DNA of 64,000 bases from Daphnia carinata (GCF_022539665.2 NC_081339.1:6262367-6326366); one strand, 5' to 3'. Positions 34,965 to 46,340 are shown, counted from the stretch's first letter. Numbers and translations are program-made. The notes: generated by a model not told the origin, from the sequence alone.

Positions 34965-35312
34965 AGAATAGCCGACAGCACCACTGAGGGAGACTAGTGG
35001 ATGTTGAGGATAGCCGCTATAAATTGTCCACGGCTTCAAGGTTCAAATTTTCAAAATTAAGGTTTCATCGTTGTTATCTGTGTTGTTTGTTTTGTTACTA
35101 CAATACCGAGGAGGAGAATCACTGGGCAACGATTATCTTCGCAAAGCATTCTCAGGTATTAACTTTTAAAAAATTTTTTTTTTTTTAAGCATTAAATTGT
35201 TTAATCTTTTGTTTTCTTTCTTATGTACAGTGTTTAGTAGTCCAGAGACGAGAGACATCGGACAGCGAAGATTATCGCCCAGCCCGGAGATCGAAGTCCA
35301 CTAGGAGGGTAT
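34365..35312 (+). repeat. exon-like tandem repeat array A
   Basis: About seven units of 80-90 bp separated by AT-rich spacers of 55-90 bp. Units tend to begin after a TTTAG-like or TGTAG-like acceptor and end in AAGGTA or CAGGTA. Better kept units contain GAGGAGGACTACCGGACAAC, then a GCCGGAGCCACCAGGAT motif. The flank 34130-34260 matches 40150-40265 beside array B. A (GT)n run is inside the array. Confidence 0.65.
34932..34962. repeat. (GT)n microsatellite
   Basis: About 15 GT dinucleotides in a spacer of array A. Confidence 0.9.
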
Positions 35313-35479
35313 GTTCTCGATTATTTTCTTTTCTTTTTTTTTTTTTTTGGTTTTCCTTGCACGTGTGTAGCTGCTTCGACTGAGGCCCATTCCCTCCCTG
35401 ATATACTAGGGATTTTTTGCACCTTCTTTGTGTTCTTGTCTATTTCGAGACAGAGATGGAAACGTACCTTCCATGTCTC

Positions 35480-36190
35480 GTTTCCAGTGTAGCTATCATC
35501 CACCTCATTTCGTGTCATTGCTCTCGCTGTCAGGGGGAACGCGAAGTTCTTCCTCGTTCTATTGAACAAGTTGAATCCCTTCACCGCCAGGAGATGCTTG
35601 GACTCGCAAGGAGGAATGTTGCCCCTTGCTGACTTGTTTTTCTAATTTATTCATGTTCGCCATTGTTCGTCATTGAATTTCATTCATCGCCAAAGGCTTC
35701 TTTCTTCATGCTGCCATTGACTGCTCTGGTAGGCAAATTTTCGGCCATTCCAATAGTTGTGTTAAGTTGGTCTCACAACCGCCCTCGTGCGAGGAAAACC
35801 GGACTACTCGCCATTGTGTAACCTTTGCATTAGCGTAAAAACAGACGACTGTCGCATTGTATCGCCACGTTCGAACCTCCCTGCATTTGTCTTCAATTGA
35901 ACGTTTCGTATTTTTCTGTTTTTTTTTGTTTTTTTTTCCTAGGGTCAATTTCATGAATGGCGAAACCATCGGCCGGGCTCATAATGGACAACACATCATT
36001 TTGCCCTTTAACTCCAAGATCCCATGTGATAGACCCAGAAACAGGTGGGATGCCGACGCAAATGTCTTCCAGTGGAACGAGTTTCCAGCGCACTTCTCAT
36101 CTGAGATGAAAAAACAAACAAACAGAAATTGACCGTTGGCAGTGCAAACCGGAATCATGGCGCTGGCAATGCAAGGTACGAGTCGTTTGC
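35480..36190 (-). pseudogene. unrecognised secreted-type coding remnant, unit 3 (D3)
   Basis: Best preserved copy of the central block: RWKLVPLEDICVGIPPVSGS, then ITWDLGVKGQND, LSIMSPADGFAI and HEIDP in one frame. An acceptor-like TTTTTTCATCTCAG lies just before it, and RTLHCQRHDSGLHCQR sits upstream before a GT. LTARAMTRNEVDD is present at the far end. The middle block has stops. No C0-type relict accompanies this unit: array A lies directly beside it. Confidence 0.45.
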
Positions 36191-36544
36191 CTTTTTTCCT
36201 TGTTTCTTTTTGTTTAGTTGTTTTTGTTTTTTGATTCTATGCATATATTTATTGATTCTAATGCAACAATCATGCATTAATGCGTTACGGCGGGATGCCT
36301 TATTTATCAATTATTATTATTATATTTTATTTCCAAAACTGAATTTATGTTTCTAGATTTTAGTTTTGCCAAATGCCCAATTTTAGATCGAAAAAATCGT
36401 AGTTTGAATGAAATCTCACTACTAGGCAATGTGTGTATTACTTGCAATCTAAGATATCATCAAACGAAACGCATCGATAAATAAGTAAATTGCAGCCTAA
36501 TCAAGTCACAGCGAGTCTGTTTGATGAATATCAACAAGGTTTTC

Positions 36545-38245
36545 CTACAAATCTTCGTCGATGAGGAAACCAACGAAATTTGTATAATGATCGACTATGT
36601 CGTAGAGCTTGCCTTCTCCCAATTTGAGTCTGATTTTGTCGCCTTTGCTGAGTCCTAAAGTTGCCTGCAGGGAGAAGGTTTCGTAATCGCCCAAAGTGCC
36701 ATAAGCTCGGCCAACGGTGAACCAAGCGGCTTCTTTCACGCCCATCTTGTCCAAGTCCACCCGCACTTTGGTGGATAGCAGTCCAACACCCGAGTAACTA
36801 AAGAAATACGTTCCCGCCGTGGGGGCGGTGAAGATTCCCGATTCTGTCATGGCGTCGCCCTCGTTCGTCCGTAACACATCAAATGGAATGGTGTCTAGTG
36901 TGGCAAAGTTCGAATTTCGTTGAGCGTGGAAGTAAACACGAATGGTTTTCGTGTCGACGATGCCAATCGTTTTCTGAAAATCTAAGCCACGTACAAATTC
37001 ATTTTTGGTTATAATTATTTTTTTTTTTTTGACGTCGAATTTGTTTGGTCTTCTATTCAAGACGAAACGTTACCTTCATCAATGATTGGTTTCGTGAAAT
37101 CACAGTAAACGCTTTTCACTTGTTTGTCTTTCATGACGGAGAAGATGCCGCTTTTTCGGTAACCCATTGACCTGAGATCCATGCAAGAAGTGGGCATTCT
37201 GCCGATCGTCGTTGGCGTGGTACTCTCTTGGAGATGCATGACGGGGCGAAAATGGGATGACTTGTTAGGTTTTTCGTTATTTTTGCGATCGATTTGAGCA
37301 CTTACCAGCTAACTTTGTGGTCAATTCACTGAGCTTCAACTTTTGTTCAGCCGTATCGCTTCGTAAATCACTAAGCTTTTAACCTTTGGTCAGTCATATC
37401 GTCTCTTAGGTTAAGCGTAGCATACGTAAGCGTTTCGCAGTTACAATATCTGGCTGGCGAAGTTGGCTAGATACGAATGGGCAACAAACATAACCATTCA
37501 CGAACGTCTTTATCATTGTCAACACAAAAGAACTACTTACCCTGTCGTCATAGTCTCTTTTGCGTTCCATAGTGACATTTTCGAATGGAGTTGCGAGGAG
37601 CTCGGCTTGGCTATGGTCATCGTTTAACATCTGCCCGTTGCCTTTGAAATCATAACGAAAGCACATGAATTGACGCGAATGTTTTACAACAGCGGCTGTT
37701 GTTACCATTTGTCTGGCTCTTCGATCCTTCCGTCAGTTTTTTCATTTGAGCCAATTCGTTTTTCAAATTGGACAAATCTTGCGTGATCTCTTTTTTGGCG
37801 TTTTCCACGGCTGCCAGGCGTTTGGACATACCTGTCGAACAATGTGTCATCAATTGGTGTTTCTTGTTTTTAAAAGGACTGCGTTGTGTCATACCTTCGA
37901 GTTCTCGTAGCAAAACAGAAATCACGGCATCACGTTGTGGCAGAAATGGATCATTTTGATAAAGAACGGCCGCCTTTGGTTGAAACGGCATCACTTGATG
38001 GTTGTAAAAATAGTAGGGCGTCGATGGCAATGTTGTTCCTTTAGGCCAGCGGGCTGGTATTTGAGAACAAACAGAATATGCCGTCAGGACGCAAAGGGTG
38101 AAAATGGCCTATAAAACCGAATCAATTTGCCGAATAGGGACGATTAGAAAACAAAGGCTCGTATTGGGGGGGATGCAAGTCATGTTTTTTTTGGTTTTTT
38201 TTTTTACTTTTGAAATGAAAGAGAAATGTTTACCAAATTGTTCAT
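36545..38245 (-). pseudogene. secreted coiled-coil, fibrinogen-like and C1q-domain gene with a frameshift (C3)
   Basis: All seven exons are recognisable: 38245-38234 (MNNL), 38108-37895, 37831-37706, 37641-37541, 37466-37306, 37226-37074 and 36981-36545. The signal peptide, a short coiled coil (RLAAVENAKKEITQDLSNLK), SCMDLRSMGYRKSGIFSVMK with SVYCDFTK, and a complete C1q domain ending TNFVGFLIDEDL are present. Exon 5 has 161 bases where the frame requires one fewer. An extra base in the T run at 37377-37380 creates an immediate in-frame TAG. If real, the product lacks the fibrinogen-like and C1q parts; if a sequencing error, it would code about 400 residues. Its promoter TATA is also altered. 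Confidence 0.65.
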
Positions 38246-38326
38246 GCTGACGTGAACGAAATGAGACGTTGCTTTACAGATGCTCTTGTCTCCACGGATG
38301 ATGATTCCAAGGCTTTTCCCCGTTCC

Positions 38327-38333
38327 TTTTGTA
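38327..38333 (-). promoter_or_regulatory. mutated TATA position of C3
   Basis: Aligned with the C1 TATA box, this reads TACAAAA instead of TATAAAA, while the surrounding flank stays well matched. Confidence 0.5.
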
Positions 38334-38539
38334 CTGAGCATTACTTTTCCTCTTCCTTTTGTCCAAACCAGAAGTTCATCTGGTTTCAGCGTCTGTCAAC
38401 TATACGTGCTTCAGATGGTCGACATGTTTACCACTCGGTTCGCAAACAAACCAGTCCAGCCACTTTTATGCGGCGATATTTAGATCAGCCAGGTAGCTGA
38501 CCCGTGTTATGTGTGAAGAAGAATACCCGTTGCATAACC

Positions 38540-39085
38540 TTATTGTCTCTTGAAGATAGTCAAGCCAAATTTTATGTGTATGTGTACGTAAATTGATTAA
38601 AGATATTCATTTTCAAATACTTCTTGCAGGCACTTGCTACATTTTGAAGATGAACGAGCCGTGTTGTCTTCCACCTTCAATTTTAGCAGCCACCAATCAG
38701 CTAAAATCAAGCACTACAAGGTAAATAGTAGAGTTTTAAAAATGCTTGTAAATGTTGATGATTTTTTTTGCAACATTGCTGTTAGAGGCGAAGGAGAAAA
38801 ATGATCGTGGTATGAAGCAATGTCAAAGGACCGGTTATACAAACGGAACAGAACAGTGAAAACAAACAGTTGCTGTCGGAACGGGTTACGAAGAAGAATG
38901 TGTCACCTGTAGTTTACTACGAATCCTGTCTGAACTGGAGTTTTCCAACGTTTTGCAAAGGCCTGCCGGTTATTACCGGCAATGACGGAAAGAATTTCGC
39001 TGAATACGGTAATTTGTTTCTTTTTTACATTTCTTATTTTACCTCTCACAGCATACAAAGTGAGATGATGTTTTCCCTCTTCGTA
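38540..39085 (+). repeat. exon-like noncoding block R1, copy 2
   Basis: Match to 29290-29870: TGCAGGCACTTGCTACATTT at the start, CACTACAAGGTAAATAG at the exon-like end, then TGATCGTGGTATGAAGCAAT and TTTTCCAACGTTTTGCAAAG. Ends with AATACG|GTAATTTG. Confidence 0.5.
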
Positions 39086-39089
39086 GAAA

Positions 39090-39480
39090 AAAAAAGTATA
39101 GGTGGATTATTTTTATTGCGATGAAAAACGGGCCACTCTTCTTGAATTGCAACCACTGGACGGTTGCAATAATAGTGTTTAGTAGATGGGAAGAATTGGC
39201 ACCAGTCGGATGGCCATTGGGCCCAAACAGCATGCGATATCAAATGGTAACTGATTTGGGATTCGAATGGTAACTGATTTGTTTTTGCGAATTCATTGTC
39301 ACCCGCCATCTTTCCTCATTGAATGTATTTAATGCCAATGGCTATTGTTTTTTGCTGCCATTACCGACATTTACTATGAACGCAACGCAAGTATTGTCAT
39401 ACAATAATCAGCAGTGCATTTTTCGCTGGCAGTTAAAAACTAGTAACGCTGCTTTCGCCATACAAGGTACGAGCAACATT
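39090..39480 (-). pseudogene. C0-type and D-type relicts of a truncated fourth unit
   Basis: The minus strand from 39240 to 39110 reads SHAVWAQWPSDW, then KHYYCNRPVVAIQ, which is the C0 signal-peptide exon region. Immediately beyond it, 39280-39345 matches the D2 stretch around 30310-30380 (GCGCCATCTTTCGTCGTTGAATG-like). No C1q gene follows, so the unit is cut off. Confidence 0.55.
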
Positions 39481-39969
39481 TTTTTATATTTCATTAAAAA
39501 TGACGAATAAGTTATATTCCAACAATGGTATTATAATATTTTCAATGATGAACAGTTGGGTAATAATATAAACCATTCGTTTAAAAAATTAAATGGTACA
39601 TAACAATTTCTATTTTTCAGGTGACATAGTCTAATAGGTTCTTCAAACATTTCTTCAGCTGCAAAACATCCAATTTTCCAATTGAATTAAAACCAGAACT
39701 AAAATGTAATCACCCGACCATGTAGTCCATTCACTCCAACAGCTATCGATTACCGAAGGCAAACTAAGGAATGACGCACCGTCGTACTCCAAAGAAATGG
39801 AATATTATTGGTAACACAGATTGATTAAGTTAAATCTAGTTTTCGCTAACGTATACTACGAACCATTTTTTTTTTACAGTCAAGTTACACACTGTTACTT
39901 CATCAAAAAAACTAAACTAACAAACGAAAACAGAAAGTAACGATCTATTTACCTAACTGAAGAGTCCGA
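39481..39969. other. spacer before the inverted repeat
   Basis: AT-rich sequence with no recognisable gene or repeat match. Confidence 0.4.
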
Positions 39970-40889
39970 CGATGGAGTTTGAGTAGCTGTACATGTGCAG
40001 AGGAAGGCCTTTGAACGAATGTGTAAATTGAGCGTTCTGTACCGCTTTAAATACTCACAGACACGTGCCACATTATTGCTTTGCCGGAAATAGAGTGTAG
40101 GGCAGGGGAACCTAATTCTGAAGGTCGACAGGTTAAAGGACAAATTTTTATTTCCAGGTGAGCCCGAGCTTATGGCCATTCCCCATCGATTGACCTAATG
40201 TGTTTCCAAGGGCCTAAAACAGATGAATAACCTCGGGCAATTCGCAAAAAGTAGAAGAAAAAAAAGGAAAAAAACGAAGCTCAGTAGCTTAGTCGCCAGC
40301 ACGCTATGCAGTAGTGTAGATTTATCGCTTGCGTTCCCGGTCTGTTGATTCACAGATTTCTCGCACTTGTACTCACTTTTCGTCTACAGGCTGTAGAGGT
40401 TTCGGAATTAGTAAATTCATCAGTTACGCACTAACACCGCAATGCATTAGCACCTGGTTTAGCCTCTGCACTAGTTTTGTTTAGATGGGTAGTACGATAA
40501 GTCTAGATGAAATAGATAAACGTAGATTAAGTTAAGGATAAGTAGGTCTAAAGTTAAGTAAAGAGTTATGACTAGTGCTAAATTTAAGTAAGGCGTAAGC
40601 GTAGTCCACCTGAATTCGTTGCTTTTGCACAACACTATGTCAGCCATTTTCTTTCACTGTTTTATGCAATAGTGCACCGTAGTCGTCGTTCGCAAACCAT
40701 TTTTCTGTTAACAATCGTACATTTCGATTTTACACACAATTTACACATGATCCGCCAATGCTTTTTTCAGAAAAATTTTATTCAATTTAACTGTAATTTG
40801 TGTACCTGATCATGTTAGAATTAAGATAAAATTTATCGGTGTTCAAATATTCAAAAATGATTTTTTTTTCTCGTTTCTGTACAATCAGG

Positions 40890-42097
40890 AGGGTAATCTC
40901 TGGGGACGAAGAGAACACTGGACAATGAGGATCGCCGTCGCAGCCACTGAAATATCAGCCAGGATTCTGAGGTAGTTATTCAAAAATTCAGTATCTAACC
41001 ATTTTTAAAGAAATATGTATCAAGGAAGGCAACATAACCATCGAAGAGGACTGTTGGACCATGAGGGTATTGGCAGTATCCTAGCCCAAAAACTGAGTTA
41101 TAAAGTGAAAAATGTAAGTGTCTTACCATGTTATATGTATTAATCTGTTTATAGGAGGGTTGGCAACACTACTGAGGAGGATTACTGGGCATTGGGGATC
41201 GCCCCGAAGTCGCCAAGAATTACCAGGTATTACTTTAACAATTTTAATTGTCTAATCGTGTTTTTTAAAAATATCTATTCAGGATAAGCCACATCATCAC
41301 CGATGTGAGCCACTAGACAACGAGGTTCGCTGTCGGAGCCATCAGGAATTTTCGCCCAAAAATTTTCAAGTATTTCATTGAAAATTTTTACCATAAAATC
41401 ATTTACCGTAAATCTATTGTTTTTTATGTGTTTAGGAGGGCGTTATCGTCGCCGAAGAGGATCATTGGACAACGTGGTTCGCTGTCGGATCAACCAGGAT
41501 TATCGCTATGACGGTCATTGCCAAGATCCTAGCCCAAAATTGCAAGGTATTTGAATATTTTAAGGGTCTTATCATGTTCTATGTATTTATCTGTGTCTAG
41601 CAAGGTTGGCAACACCCCGAGGAAGACCACTGGACGTCGGGGATCGCCGCCGAAGTTGACAAGGATTGCCAGGTATTACTTAAATAATTTTAAGTATCTT
41701 ATTTTTTTTTTTTTTATGTTTTTAGAATGGTCCATAACACTACTGAAGAGGGTCACTGGACAACGAGGCATGTCATCGGGGCCACCAGAATTGTCTCCTA
41801 AAGTTGTCGAGTATTTTATTGAAAGTTTTAAGTTTTACGCTATGATTTTATTTTGTTTTTATGTATTTATGAGGGTCTTACCACCATCGAAGAGGATGCT
41901 GGAGCAACGCGGATTGTCGCTGGAGTAGCGACATCGTCGCCATTCATGTTTCAGGTATTTTTTTTACATGTATAAATGGTTAACCATGTTTTTTTTATGT
42001 ATTTCATCGCCATCGCCAAAAGAGGGTTACTGGACGTCGTGGATTGTCGTTGGAGTAACGAGAATCGCTGCCCATCCCTGAGATCTACGCCCATTAG
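40890..42097 (+). repeat. exon-like tandem repeat array B
   Basis: About nine units of 75-100 bp with AT-rich spacers. Units often follow TTTAGGAGGG or TTTAGAATGG and end before AGGTATT. Several units share a frame reading EEDHWTTWFA, VGSTRII or TTEEGHWTTR; others have frameshifts. Same family as arrays A and C. Confidence 0.7.
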
Positions 42098-44126
42098 GTC
42101 GATGGAAAAATAAGAATGGTACGGTTGAGTATTGCCTATTGGCATTTTTCTACCTTATACCGTGTTATTTGTGTGTTATACAAATGTGTTGCCCTTGTCC
42201 TTAATTCCTTACCCTTATTTACCCCTAAGCATTATGGCTTATGGTTGTAACTTTCACTGAGCACGCAAATTCACTACACCTATATACCACTGTTCATTCA
42301 CGGTTTGTTTGCTTTTTTGCATCGGGTTGGTTTATCAGGTAATGTAGCCCAGCTAACATTGGTTTTATGCAAAGTATTTAGTTGGTGCAGGTTTACTAAC
42401 AATAACTGCTTCTAAAAACAAATAGTAAAAAATTATAAATTTATTGTATCGCTGGAGACCTCTTGAGTATGGTTTAGTGATTTTAATAATATATGAATAC
42501 AAAAATAATTAAACGCGTGCGATCGGGTTGCTAACCCCGATTTGACAACCTGATAAAAACGTGATAGGGTAGTAACCCTTCCAACCTGACCCATAGACAA
42601 GAATGAACGACCCCTTGAACAATAGACTGGCTCCAGCGATATGGGTCTGTAGGGCTGGCTCTGGTCCTACAGTTTTCCTCAGCAAAGTGGCTGCCTTGCA
42701 ACGCTATCTCACAAACATGTCTGCACATGAAGCTCCCCACCTCACCTTTTTCTGAGTGTACAAAGTTATACAAACCAAGGATACCGGTACGTATTTAACA
42801 ATTTCATGTTAACGATTCTTTATTTAGCATTTAATTCAGCTTTGATTATTCTAGAATATTGAAGACGTGAAGCGAACGCGAATCAAACACAAATCACGAG
42901 GACTGGCCGTAATGCTAAGTGTCAGTGTGGTGGTAAGGCCTTGACCAGAGAAAACAACGGAATCTTAGAAATCCTCCGTGATCGCGAAATTTAAACCAAA
43001 ATCGTGAGTTGCATTTCATTCATTTTATTTCATTAAAAAAAAATTAGCTCAGGAGCTCGTTCACATGCAAACGATATGCATTAAAGTAGATTATCGCTGT
43101 AAAAGACGCTGTAATGATTTTAAAAAATTTCATAAGTCCGTTTTGTTTTTGTTTTTTTTATTCAAAACGACTAGAAAACAAAGTTGTTAAATGAACTGGT
43201 GATTTGTATATTGGAAAGTGGGGCATATTGTGTTGGATCAAAAATTAATGCTCAACGAAGAAAGATACTAGGAAAAGATTATTAAGAATGGAAATTATTC
43301 ACAAAATATATCTTTCTGATTGGGTTTATTTAATACACCAGCCCACGGGAAAGGAAATGATATTGCAAAAAGTGATATAAATAATAGATGGAAAATATAT
43401 AGCACTTACAATGAGCAGGATGGGAGAGATTGGTATTTCATTAAATAATCGTTGACTGTGTTGTAAGAAAAAAGATTGTAAACAAACTGTTTCTTCTGTT
43501 GTGCGATAATGATAATTGATCACGTTGATCACTGTTTAGTAGTTGAACAGTATAAACCGGTATTTTAAAAATTATAGTTTATTGGGTTACAAATTAAACA
43601 TAATTTGCCGCACGTTAATAGTAATCATGCTTAATATTATATTTACGTAATTGTATGAATATCAATTGATTTCAATACAACTTATCGCTTGTGCTCGGGT
43701 TGGATGTCCGATATAAATGAATGGGGGAGGGGCCAATAAAAAAAGGGCTATTACTCGCTCCATAAATTGTAACAACCCGTTTGCAGCGGTGTCGACTCCA
43801 AGCCGGACGGTTTTACTAAGAAAATTAGAGGTTTTACAACGCTGTTTAATATGTTTGCACATGAAGCTGCTGAGTATTTTCCGTGACGGAAAAAAGCAGA
43901 AAGTTGTTCAACTATGACAAAACTTGTACTAGGGTTTACATTGCATAAATCTGTCAACATGTAATGTTATAAAATCAGTAAAAAAATGTTCTAGTGACTG
44001 TCGTGCTGTATGATATGTATTCTATCATCTCCTTTGTGCTAGCGTTTGATTGGTGAAAGGTTTGTATGATTTAATCTAATGACGTTTATATTGTGATTTA
44101 ATTTCGTAGATATTAGAGGTACTGAT
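42098..44126. other. inverted-repeat left arm interior, no gene recognised
   Basis: Contains a stretch with CAACCCGATCGCACGCGTTT-like motifs near 42510-42560 that recurs inverted near 48230-48300. Long AT-rich segments follow. Open frames are short and mostly mirrored in the right arm with frameshifts, so coding is not supported. Confidence 0.45.
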
Positions 44127-44274
44127 TTATGTTTTTTTTTGTTTATATTTTGTATTTTTTAGAACTGAGAAACATTTACACATACATTTTACACAATTTA
44201 TTTTAACTGAAACATACACACAATTGACACTACATACATCAACTATACACAATTTTACACCCACTGAATTTTCA

Positions 44275-44344
44275 GTAACTATGGGGTATCGTACCCTAAT
44301 CTTCGGCGTAGCTTGCCGATGCTCAACCATTGAGCTATAGTCAC
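44275..44344 (-). tRNA. tRNA-like sequence (possible GCT anticodon)
   Basis: Folds by eye as a cloverleaf. The acceptor GTGACTA pairs with TAGTTAC (7 pairs, one G-U). The D stem is GCTC/GAGC and the anticodon stem TCGGC/GCCGA with loop AAGCTAC. The T arm is TAGGG/CCCCA with one mismatch and loop TACGATA. Both pol III box regions are recognisable. Position 33 is A rather than U, and there is no long variable arm as expected of nuclear tRNA-Ser, so this may be a tRNA-derived or degenerate gene. Confidence 0.4.
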
Positions 44345-44454
44345 TTACAATTTTACTGTTTTATACCTTGAGTCAGCGCACGAACATATTGTGTAGTTAA
44401 TACTTTAATCTTGCTATACTATTTGTCAGTCTGACCAATAATTATACATGTTGC

Positions 44455-44905
44455 GTAGCATGTCTGTAGAGCGTCTGGCTATGGTGTGAGAAGACAGAGG
44501 TTCAAATCCAATGTGGGCTAAAAGTAGCAAAAATGATCAAGTTTGAAAAATAACATGTCATATAATTTTACTGTTACTCATATTTTAGAAAATGTGTAAA
44601 AGATGACGGTTCGCTATACCAATTGATAGTTTGACCATACAATTCACAAGTGGTATAACATATGTGTAGAGAGTCCGGCTACGGTATCAGAAGACCGGCT
44701 TTCAAATCGTTCACATTGCTAAAGATATCTGTAAGTATACATTACATACTTTTGTGTTTATTATGTTATATTCATTGAAAATGTGTAATAGATTGTCTAA
44801 AGATTACTTGCAAAAATAGTTTAAAGTGAGATGTAACTCATGGCTCAATGTTAGAGCACCGGCTTCGTAAGTCGATTGTATAGGGATCGATTCCCAAAAG
44901 AGTTC
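44455..44905 (+). repeat. run of degenerate tRNA-like sequences, left
   Basis: Three further stretches resemble tRNA boxes: 44460-44515 (ending GAGGTTCAAATCC), 44645-44715 (GTAGAGAGTCCGGCTACGG) and 44835-44905 (ATGGCTCAATGTTAGAGCACC, then GGGATCGATTCCC). The last has a D stem GCTC/GAGC and an anticodon-type loop TTCGTAA, but several stem mismatches. They are spaced about 180 bp apart. Confidence 0.4.
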
Positions 44906-45246
44906 AAACAAATAAAGATGTTTCAAGAATGAATAAAATATACGATGTATTATCATCAATGGTTTCTAACATTGCAAAGTCTATGCAAAATCCACAGAAG
45001 AAACTATAAGAACAAAAGCAGAAGAAACCATGATATTAAATAAAATTCTAAATATATAGTAGCAAACATGCAATGTGATAAATATATCCATTTATCAATT
45101 TGTATAACAAACAAATAAATAATAATTTCAATAAATATAATATACTTTCATTTATTATCATCTGTGATGGCCACGGTCTATATCCGTTGTAAATTATAAA
45201 AGTTTCTGTATACTCAATGAAGGGTAACATATCATATTTATTGAAT

Positions 45247-45447
45247 TTTTTTTTTTTTTTTTGAGGTTAAATTTTTGTAAAATATCCGTTCGCGTGCTTC
45301 GCACGAAGTTACCCAACTCGACTTGCCCCGTGGAATCGTGACCCCTGGGAAGGTAGGAAACCTGTGGAATCGGAGACCTGACTGGGAATCGAACCAGGAA
45401 CCTTCGAGTTGGGAAGCGGACGCTTTGCGTTTCTGGCATCTGCCCCC
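45247..45447 (-). mobile_element. tRNA-derived SINE-like element
   Basis: On the minus strand, a head with AAGCGTCCGCTTCCCAACTC and a perfect B box (GGTTCGATTCC) is followed by a body of about 120 bp and a poly(A) tail (poly(T) at 45247-45263 on plus). This is the layout of a tRNA-derived short interspersed element. No target-site duplication was found by eye. It sits at the axis of the inverted repeat. Confidence 0.5.
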
Positions 45448-45609
45448 CTATATCCCCCCATTGGGATAAGGTTTTCTATTGACTTGCGCGCACTGTTACG
45501 TTACGCAAGTGTTAAAGACTTAAACTTTCCTGAAGTGTCACAAGTATCTCAATGGTAGACCATCTACATAGTTATATGGGATTTGAACCCACGCAATTCA
45601 GCTATGTTG

Positions 45610-45840
45610 GTTGTGCAGAATGGAAAATTTTTAATAGTTTTTGCATTAAGATTGCTGCATATATATTGCAATATTTGAATCACTTGATAGAATTCCAAAC
45701 ATCATGATGGTTTCTGCATTTGGGATTGTTGCATACCAGTTGCAATTTTAGAAACCTTGTGCAATGTATAGAATTTGATTTCATACTAAGGCTTCTACTT
45801 TTGGGATTGTTGCATAGCAATTGCAATGTTAGAAACCTTT
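45610..45840. repeat. minisatellite of about 80-90 bp units
   Basis: Roughly three units sharing GGGATTGTTGCATA, TTGCAATGTTAGAAACCTT and TTCTAC/GTTTCTGCAT elements. The left arm has about one recognisable copy (near 44960-45000), so expansion occurred on one side only. Confidence 0.6.
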
Positions 45841-45883
45841 GATGATATTATATCAATTGTTCAATTGAAACATATTTTACTTG

Positions 45884-46340
45884 GTTGAACTCTTCTGGGG
45901 ATCGATCCCGATTTTTTCGACTTTCGAAGCCGATGCTGTACCATTGAGCCATGAGTCACATTCCGCCGACAACCATTTTTGCAAGTTATCTTTAGACAAC
46001 CTATTACATATATTCAATAAATATAATTTAATAAACATAGATGAATGTATTGCATGCTTGCAGATATCTTTGGCAATATGTAAGATTTGAAACCCGGTCT
46101 TCTTATACCGTAGCCGGACTCTCTGCACACAAGCTATATCATTTGTAATATGTATGGTCAAACTATCCATTGGTATAGCGAACCGTCATCTTTTACACAT
46201 TTCCTAAAATATGAGTAACATTTAAAATATATGATATGTTTTTTTTTAAATTCCATCATTTTTGCTACTTTTAGCCCCATTGGATTCGAACCTCTGTCTC
46301 CTCATACCATAGCCGGACCCTCAACTGATACGGTATGATA
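45884..46340 (-). repeat. run of degenerate tRNA-like sequences, right (mirror)
   Basis: Mirror partners of the left run, seen on the minus strand: about 45956-45884 (CATGGCTCAATGGTACAGCA, GGGATCGATCCC), about 46150-46085 and about 46325-46270 (GAGGTTCGAATCC). Bases at several positions differ from the left copies, so the two runs diverge independently. Confidence 0.4.

Larger units (their letters stand above)
39970..45050 (+). repeat. large inverted repeat, left arm
   Basis: Arms face each other around an axis near 45390. Matching points: 39949-40179 with 50772-50978, array B with array C, 42531-42773 with 48010-48260, and 44127-44344 with 46447-46664. The coordinate sums stay between about 90780 and 90950. 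Identity is very high near 44.0-44.4 kb and lower outward, with indels. No intact gene is carried. Confidence 0.85.

Noticed and set aside
34365-35312. CRISPR-like spaced repeats in the exon-like array
   Set aside because: Repeats are long, imperfect and irregularly spaced, and the DNA is clearly eukaryotic with introns.
41551-41928. 125-codon frame in array B
   Set aside because: It spans several repeat units and their AT-rich spacers, changing register between units; better explained by the exon-like repeats.
45194-45439. 81-codon minus-strand frame at the axis
   Set aside because: It lies inside the SINE-like element and its poly(A) tail.
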